The notes below the pieces were generated by a model. It was not told the DNA's origin, ran no database searches, and saw nothing but the letters and a program-made list of their open reading frames with translations. This document shows, in pieces, positions 1 through 9,000 of a stretch of 21,900 nt of DNA (position 1 is the stretch's first letter; each line of letters starts with the position of its first letter). The DNA is taken from contig CABPSV020000162.1 of the NCBI GenBank assembly GCA_902459845.2, positions 1 through 21,900 of the forward strand, written 5' to 3'. This DNA is from Hepatocystis sp. ex Piliocolobus tephrosceles. Taxonomy: Eukaryota > Apicomplexa > Aconoidasida > Haemosporida > Plasmodiidae. A program made the position numbers and the translations under genes.

Positions 1-3000
1 CTCTGTTACACCTTCTACAACTTGTATCCTGTCCATGCATTTTTTTTTTTTTTTTTCCTTCTTTCTCATTTCCACCATTTTTACTAAACATTTCTTCATG
101 CTTTTCAAATTCCTCTTTAAAAAAAGGAAAATGTTGTAAAATTAATTTATTAAATAATTCAAGAAAAATTTGCATATGTTCCTCAGACACGAGTTTACAT
201 GTATATGCATGTTGCGTTTCGTGTAAAAACATCATTAAAAATTTGAATGGGTTATTATTATATAAGTTAGGATTTGTATGTTTAATTATGTTGTAAAATA
301 TTGTATGTATATCATTAAGATTAAATAAATAATGTGGTGCAACATTAGACAAGTTAAAAGATATATGTTCAATTATATGGTTATATACATCATATGAAAA
401 CATAATTATACGATTTAGTAATTTTTTTATAGTATCATCAAATTTAAGTAAATGTTGTTTTAAAATAATTTTATATATATTTTCAAATGTTTTCATACTT
501 ATATCATCTAAATTTATTATATTAAATTTGTTTTGTATTCTTTTATCAATTAATTTATTTGTATTATTATTAATAGTACCAATAAAATAAATATCATGAA
601 TATATTTCTTTTCATCTAAATTAACTCGATCGTAAATTAATTTATATGTTAATAGCTGTCTTAACAATTCTAATGTTTGTTGTGTATCACACATATCTTT
701 AGCTGTTATATTCAAATCTTCCAAAAAAAATATATGTTTTTTTTGATTTGGAGGACCATAAGTTTTTGTATTTCTCTTTTCAACATTATTTTCAATCAAT
801 TTTTGTAAAACATATGAATTTGTATAATAATTAATACTAATAATTGTATGTGTAAATTTATCTATATTCATATTTATATTATTTTTTATACATTTTGTTT
901 TACCTGTACCATTACTTCCGTATACTAAAATAGATTTATTTTGTTCCAATGTATATTTAATCATCTTTTCAATTCTTATCAATTCAATTGTGTTAATATA
1001 TATTTCGTCATATTTATTTGGTAACATATTTTCGATATAGTCTGTTGTTGTATTTTTTTTTTTTGTGCTGCTTTTTTTTTTGTTTTTTTTTTCATTATCT
1101 GTTGCTTTTGATTTACTTAGTCCACTTTCTTTTCCCAACGGTTGTGATGGGTCACTTGTTAATTGGTCACTTGTTAATTGGTCACTTGTTAATTGGTCAC
1201 TCGTTAATTGGTCACTCGTTAATTGGTCACTCGTTAATTGGTCACTCGTTAATTGGTCACTTGTTAGTGGGTCATAGTTATACCCTTCACCTTCACCACT
1301 ACTCTCACCTTCTCCTTCTCCTTCACCATTCATTTCACTAACTCGGTCAGATCCCCAGTTCAGTTTTTGCAAAAATAAAATATCATCATTCATATATTCA
1401 CTCAAATGTTTCCAGTTATTATCATAAATATTATAAATATAATCACAACAATAATCATTACCCATTTTTACTTTTAAATTATTTTTTATATTATTGCTGA
1501 ACATATTTCTAGAGTTCATAATTTTATCGTCAACAATTAGATTATTCAAAACCCACATGTACGCGTTCATAAAAAAACTATTATAATAATCTTTTAAAAT
1601 TTCATAATTGTAATTAATTTTGTTTACATTTTTATCATCATAAGTTGATCCTATACCAGTTAACCCATCACCAGTTTTATTTCCTCTTTCTGGTATATCA
1701 CTACTCATATCATTTTTATTTTTTGATTTATCTTTTTTCTCTTCTTTATTAATTTTTTTGTCATCTATTTTTTTATGTTCTTTCTGTGAGTTTAAATGTA
1801 TATTACCTCCCATTTTTTTATTTTCTTCATTTTTTTTGTTAATACCGACTGTAGTACGACCTGATACATCAACAGATGCTGAACCTGTTGTACTGGCAAC
1901 AAAATTAGATTCCTCAGTTTGTCTCGATTCAATCTGTTTTATAACTTCAATAATATATTTATCATATTTCATTAAAAAATAGTCAATATATGTACATATT
2001 GATTTAACTATGGCCAAATCAGAAAGATCAAATACAAGTTTACATTGTTTTCTTACAATTTTAATATTTTGAGCATAAAAAATGTTAAAAAGATAGTAAA
2101 ATTCATTTTTAGCAATATTATTATTTAATAAACTAATCCAAGAATTTAAAAAAAGTTTATAACTTATATCATCTTTGTTTATATATAAAACACCACCTCT
2201 ACTTACAGTAGCAGGTGAAGCATATTTCATATTTGTAATTTCAAAAAATAAATGCATTTGTTTTGTAAATGGAATTCTTTCATTACTAACTAATGTTAAT
2301 ACTTTATTATCATCCATCACAGTGTTCATACTTTCAATCCAATCAGCATCTATATTACCATCTAATAAAAGTATTTTATGTTTTATATTTTCATTATATG
2401 GAGGTAGATTACGTGACATTTTACGCATAATTGAAGATAAAGCACCATCTTTCCATTCATTATTTTTTGTTAAATAACCATATAATTCATATGATTCGAT
2501 AGATTTCGGATTAATAATTTCATATAAACAACGTTCACCCATTTTGTTTAAACATTTTATTAATATTTCAAAAACACATGATTTTCCACAACCTTCTTCT
2601 CCTAAAATAAAAACACAGTGTCTTACATCCATTAAATCTTTTAACTGTTTTACTTTTAAAATAAAAGTATCATCGATTTGTAAATTTGATTCATTTAAAC
2701 TCATTCTTATGGCTTGTTCAAAACTGTATACAACTGTTTCTTTGTTTTGGTCTGTTACATCGGCTTTTGTTCCACCAGCTGCTCCTCCCACCCCGTCTAT
2801 TGCTCCTCCCACTCCGTCTATTGCTCCTCTCACTCCGTCTATTGCTCCTTCCACTCTGTCTATTGCTCCTCCCACTCCGTCTATTGCTCCTCCCACTCCG
2901 TCTATTGCTCCTTCCACTCTGTCTATTGCTCCTCCCACTCTGTCTACTCCTAAATTTTCTCCACTTTTAACATTGTCAGTATTACCTTTTGTTTGATTAG

Positions 3001-6000
3001 ATCCATGTCCCGTCGTAACATCTACAAATTTTGTTTTTACATCACCATAAGTATTATAATTTTGTGTTTGTCCTGGACCATTATTATATCCAGTAGGTGG
3101 TAATGTCACACCATGTATACCTATACCTTGTTCGTCTGTTTCACCCACCTTATCAAATACACTAATGTCTACGTTAGGGAAAAGATCATTAACAAGACCT
3201 AAAAATATAGGTATATCATTATAAGTTATTTTGGGTATATTAAAATCTTTTAGAGCTTTCATTAATATAGCTTCTTCATCAAAATTATTATATTTTCTTT
3301 TTAAATTACCAGCTTGAATTAATACAACTTTTACAGCTCTTAATCCCCAATCATAATGAATATTTTTTTCTAACAATTCTTTACATAAATGATATAATTC
3401 AACAAATTTAAACGATAATTTATTTGCTTTTATAAAACCAAATGACATTAACATATTTTCACAAATAAATTCCACATCAGGTACAATCATAGAACAAGAG
3501 CGAAATAAATTTTTTAAATTTTCTGGCAATTCTGTTCTACCTGCATAACCTGGATTCATAGTAATAAAAAAACCACATGTTTTTTTTAAATTAATTTCAT
3601 CATCCATAAAATGAAACATTTTTTTATTTTCTTTAATAGCATCAAATATACATTTAATTTGAGTACTAACAACAGATAACACTTCTATACTTATACGATT
3701 AAATTCATCAAAACATCCCCATGCACCTGTTTGTGATAGACCTATAAATATTTGCGACATATTCATATAATCCATCTGATTACTACAATTAAAAATAAAA
3801 ATAGCAATACCTATCGCTTTAGATAAATCTTTTGTAGTTTCAGTTTTTCCAGTACCTGCTGGACCAGCTGGTGCACCACCTAAAATCAAATTCAATGCTT
3901 GTGTTAGAGTAATATAACATTTATCAGTTAATGGTGTTATTACTAATTTACCAGAATTACCTATATATTCATATAAATATTTTGTTTTAAAATCACAAAG
4001 TCTTATTTCACAAGTATAATTATTTATTTTTTTATCATATATCCAAAAATATTTTAATTGTGCTTGCCAATCAAAAGAAGTACTATCAAAAATTTTTTTT
4101 TTAATAAATGAAATTATAACATCTCTTGTATGGACATCCAAAATAATTAATGATAATAACTTAGTTCTAATATTATAATCATCTGTTTTCTCTACTAACT
4201 TTATTAACTTATTTATTCTTTCAAGTAAAATTTTTTTATAATTTAAAAAAGCAGTTTCATTACCATTTTCTATTTCATCAAAACATTTATTTATTTCTTC
4301 TGTTATATTTATTTGATTACATGTACAAACTACTTGACTAATATAATTATTAATTATTGTTTCATCTCGATTTTGTTCATCTAACATCTCACAACATAAT
4401 TTAGAACTTTCTAAAATATTTCTTATATTTACTTTTAAATGATTTTCTAACTCTTTTAAATAAAATTCAACATTCCCTTTTAAAATAAGTTCACTAGAAA
4501 ATACTAAATGTTCATTTTCTATACTATATACACCTTTCGCTTTATACACTCGAACTCTTGGGGTTGTACTACCTCTATGTTTTGATCCATTTCTGCTACC
4601 TGTGTATGTATCTGCTCCGTCACTCACATCTGTATCACTGTTAGAACCAACACCACCTTCTTTATCACTTCCAATTCCATCTTCATTAAAATCGGTTCCG
4701 TTATAACTATCAGAGCTTCGTTCCCTTTTTCTTAAACCGCTTACATTATCGCCATTGTTATCTGTAACTGCGATTAGGTCTGCAGTTGGTTTTGTGACTA
4801 ACCCTTTTTTTAAATGATCTGGGACTATTGACCCATTTAACTTACTCGTATAACCATCTTCCACTACAAATTCAATCGTTTTAATTGCATTAAAGACGTC
4901 ATTTATGTATGGTAAAATTTTTAAAGGGTTTTTACCATTACTAAGTATATCTAATAGTGCTATATTTGATAAAAAGTAAAATCGTGGAAATGCTTTTTTT
5001 TTTTGGTCTAAATAATCATTTAATGCCTTTTCACAAAGTTCGATATTTTTAAAAAAATTATTTAATGAATAAAATAAATCTTCATTTAAACAAACTTGTA
5101 ATATATTTTTTTGTTCATATGCACTTGTTATAATTTCTTTATATTCTTTTTCTATATACATGAACATTTTACTTTCTTGTGGTAATTGAGAATGAATATC
5201 TTCCGAATTTAAATAAATAGGTTGTAATCGTTCAAACTTACTAAGAAATTTTTTCCATATATTTATTACTTCATCTATTTTTTTTAAATTCTCTTGTGTA
5301 TTTAAAATTGTTTCTTGTATAAATAAAATAAATTTTTTTTGATTTATAAAAAATAAAATTTCTGATGTATGTTCATCTACAAGTTCTATTATATTATCCA
5401 TATTAGTTATATAAATATGATTCTTTTTTTTTACACATTCAAAATTCATATTTTTCCATATATCATTAATTTCTTTTATCTTATTTTCAATACTTTTTTC
5501 TTTTTTTGCTTGTTCAATTACATCATGAACTGCATCTACATGTTTATACAATTTTAAATCGAATAATTCTTGCAGAGTCAGCTCTTTATACTTTATTTTT
5601 AAATTCTTATTAATGGAATAGTCACTTTTAGGTTCTGACACATTTTCTTCCACACCATTAGGGGTAGTAGTGATAGGGGTGGTAGTGATAGGGGCAGTAG
5701 CCATAGGAGTGGTGGCGATAGGAGTAGTAACCATAGGAGTGGTGGCGATAGGAGTAGTAGCCATAGGAGTAGTAGCCATAGGAGTAGTAGCCATAGGAGT
5801 AGTAGCCATAGGAGTAGTAACCATAGGAGTAGTAGCCATAGGAGTAGTAGCCATAGGAGTAGTAACCATAGGAGTAGTAGCCATAGGAGTAGTAACCATA
5901 GGAGTAGTGGCGATAGGGACAGTACCAACGTCCATTCCAGTTGGGTCTTCTTTTGGTTGGACATTATCGTCACTTTGTAAAACATCATTAGTTGGAGAAA

Positions 6001-9000
6001 TGTTATCAACACGATTTTTTTTTTCACTTTCTATGTCTAAAGGTTTAGATTCCATTGCTAACTCAACCAGTTTTGTATTATCTTTACTACTAACAGTGGT
6101 AATATTAACTACTCCCTTTTTAGAATATAAAGAATTAACACTCCCAGATATATTTATAATTATATTCCAATGCCTATCAAATACAAATTTATTATTCAAA
6201 TCTATAAGTAAAGGCAAAATTTGAGACAACTTTTTTAATTCTTTAATAATATATTCATAAATAGGTAAATGCTTAAGTTCGATAAAATTTTTTCTTATAT
6301 ATAATGTTACAAAATCTATAATATATATATTAATATTAACATCAATTTTTGTCCATATTTTTTGTTTTTCTTCTTTTATATAATAAATAACTCCATTGAC
6401 AACATCCCAAAAATGTTTTAACATTTTTAAATGACTACCTATTTCTTTTAGTTCGTTAAAAACAGTTACGTCCATTTCGAAAAGTACTTCCAGCTCTTTA
6501 TGACATTTTTGTTTTTCTTTATATATTTCAAAACTAGCATAAAATTCATTAATTTTTTTATAAGAAGTGTTATATATATCATTGGGACTATTAGGTACAT
6601 TTTCAAATATATATTTTTTTATTTTATTTATTTGTTCCTTAAGTGTAATTATTTCATTTTTTATATTCTTAACTTCTTTATTCTTATATTTTAATATTTT
6701 TTCTTTTATATCATTATATTGTTTTTCTACTTTTTCCTTATTTTTTTCTACATTTTCTAATATATCGTTATAGTCAACGGTTATATTCAATTCTTTCAAT
6801 TTTTGTACAATTTCGTTCAATTTTTGAAATACTAATGGTATTAATTTTTTACTTAATTTAATGCTTCTTAAATTTCTCATCATACTGTAAAAGATGTCTT
6901 TTTCGTTTACATTATATTGGTAGTTTGCATCGTCTCTATCGTCTTTATCATCTTTGTTGATTTTGCCACTACCCATTTGGCCATTACCCATTTGGCCACT
7001 ACCTATTTGGCCACTACCTATTTGGCCACTACCTATTTGGCCACTATACGTTACTCCACCATTGGCTGATGTTTTAATATTTTTTTTTTTATCACTTAAG
7101 CTGGTAGTGTCAATACTACCATCTAAAACATATTCAACACCATTTTTTGCTCCATCTTCTTCACTTTGTTCTTTTTTGTCAAAAAAATTAACTACTGCAG
7201 GTTCATTTAAATCATGTATTAGTTCCTCATAAAATGAATTAACTGCATATATAGTCTCCTTAACAAAGTTTTGTAAATATTCTGTATAAAGAGTTATATT
7301 TTTTTTAGTATATTTTATTAACCCATCTATTACCTTAACCGAATGGAAAGAAATAAAATTAATTCTTTCATATGTTTTTGTATTATAAAAAGTGTTTAAA
7401 CTTCCTTTTAACGACATAATCAATTTTTCATATTCCATAATATTAGGAAACATATAAGGTATATTTAGTTTAATTAGTTTTAAAGAATCTTTAAAATTAT
7501 TGTTATATTCAAAATAGTTAGGATATAAATGAATTTTATTTTTTTCTTTAAAAAGTGAAAATTCTTTTTGTATATCTTTTGTTAATATATATTCATATTT
7601 TTTAAAATTTTGTAAATATGCAATACTTTTTTTAATTGTTTTTTCAAAATAATTTTCTAATCTATTTTTGTAGTAATTAACACTCAGATTAAGTAAAATT
7701 TCGTTCATGTAATCACCACTTTTTATATCAATTCTTCGAATTCCAGAAGTTATATTCATTATATCTTCAATCCATTTATAAAATATGGTGGCAACACAAA
7801 AAGAGTTGTCACTTTTTAGTTTCAAATCGAGAGTAAGTTTCTGTTTGCAAAAGTTTATTTTGATACAAAAAAGTTGTTCTTCCGTGAGAGATGTCACGAC
7901 ATTATTAGTTGTTGGTGTGGTACCTGAAGCAATGGCAGCACCAGTTATGGCAGTACCAGTTATGGCAGTACCAGTTATGGCAGTACCAGTTTTAGAAGTA
8001 CCAGTTGTAGCAGTACTAGTTGTAGCAGTACCAATTGTAGTAGTACCAATTGTAGCAGTACCAGTTGTAGTAGTACCAGTTGTAGTAGTACCAGTTGTAG
8101 TAGTACCATTTGTGATAGTACCACCCATTACATCGTACAAATTATTGAACAGAAAGATTGTTAACTCTATTAAATTATCCAAAACAACAGCATTTATAAA
8201 TTTTAAATAGTTTCTCCATAATACATTACTTTTTTTAATTTTCAATAAATCATATGATTGTTTTATTTGTATATTTATATTTTTAAAATCTTCTGTTAGT
8301 TTATTTTTTAACATAGACATATTATGTTTATAACTATTCAAATAATTGTAAATATCTTCTTTCGTTTTTCTTCTTTCAATAATAGGTTTTGCAGTACTCG
8401 ATTTAGCTACTTTCAAAATAAATAAAAAATGGTTATGCAGAGTAGAAATATTATGATACACATCAGTCATATCATTATCAACTTGTTCGATATATTCATA
8501 AATATTATCTTCAGTCCATTTTATTTCATTAACTCCTTTCATTAATGTTCTTTTTACATTATACAATTTTTCTTTAAATAGATCCCTTTCTACCTTTAAT
8601 GTTTTACCAATTACGTGATTATGTTTTTTAGTAATATTATTCAAAATATTTATATATTTTTTAAAAGAATTAGCTTTTTTATATATTTCTAAGCAATCTA
8701 AGTTAACATTCAGATTATTTAAAAAAAAGTTTTTTACATTACTTATGAATAAAAATATGTAGGGATGAAAATTTACGTAAAACATACCACGTTCCACTTT
8801 AAATATATTTTCGTTTAAAAAATGATTTACAACATTTATAGTTTGTTTAAACCATTCATCGCTGATATTTGATATGTATCTTTTTATTTTTTCACTTATT
8901 GTTACATATAAAAGTTTAATATTTTCAGTTTGTTCTGTTTTAATTTTTAAAATTTCTAGTATTTTATTTATAGGATGATAATGTTGTTCTACTCGTTTTA

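Noticed and set aside
1018..1341. Plus-strand open frames over the QLTSD array
   Set aside because: Antisense shadows of the dynein repeat with no family features.
5599..6027. Minus-strand open frame with a Leu/Trp repeat
   Set aside because: Off-frame reading of the same dynein repeat; the conserved frame through the region is the dynein one.
5670..6224. 184-codon open frame on the plus strand
   Set aside because: Antisense shadow of the dynein gene. It is open only because the 15-bp ATTPM array is stop-free in several frames; the peptide is a Gly-Val-Val-Ala-Ile repeat.
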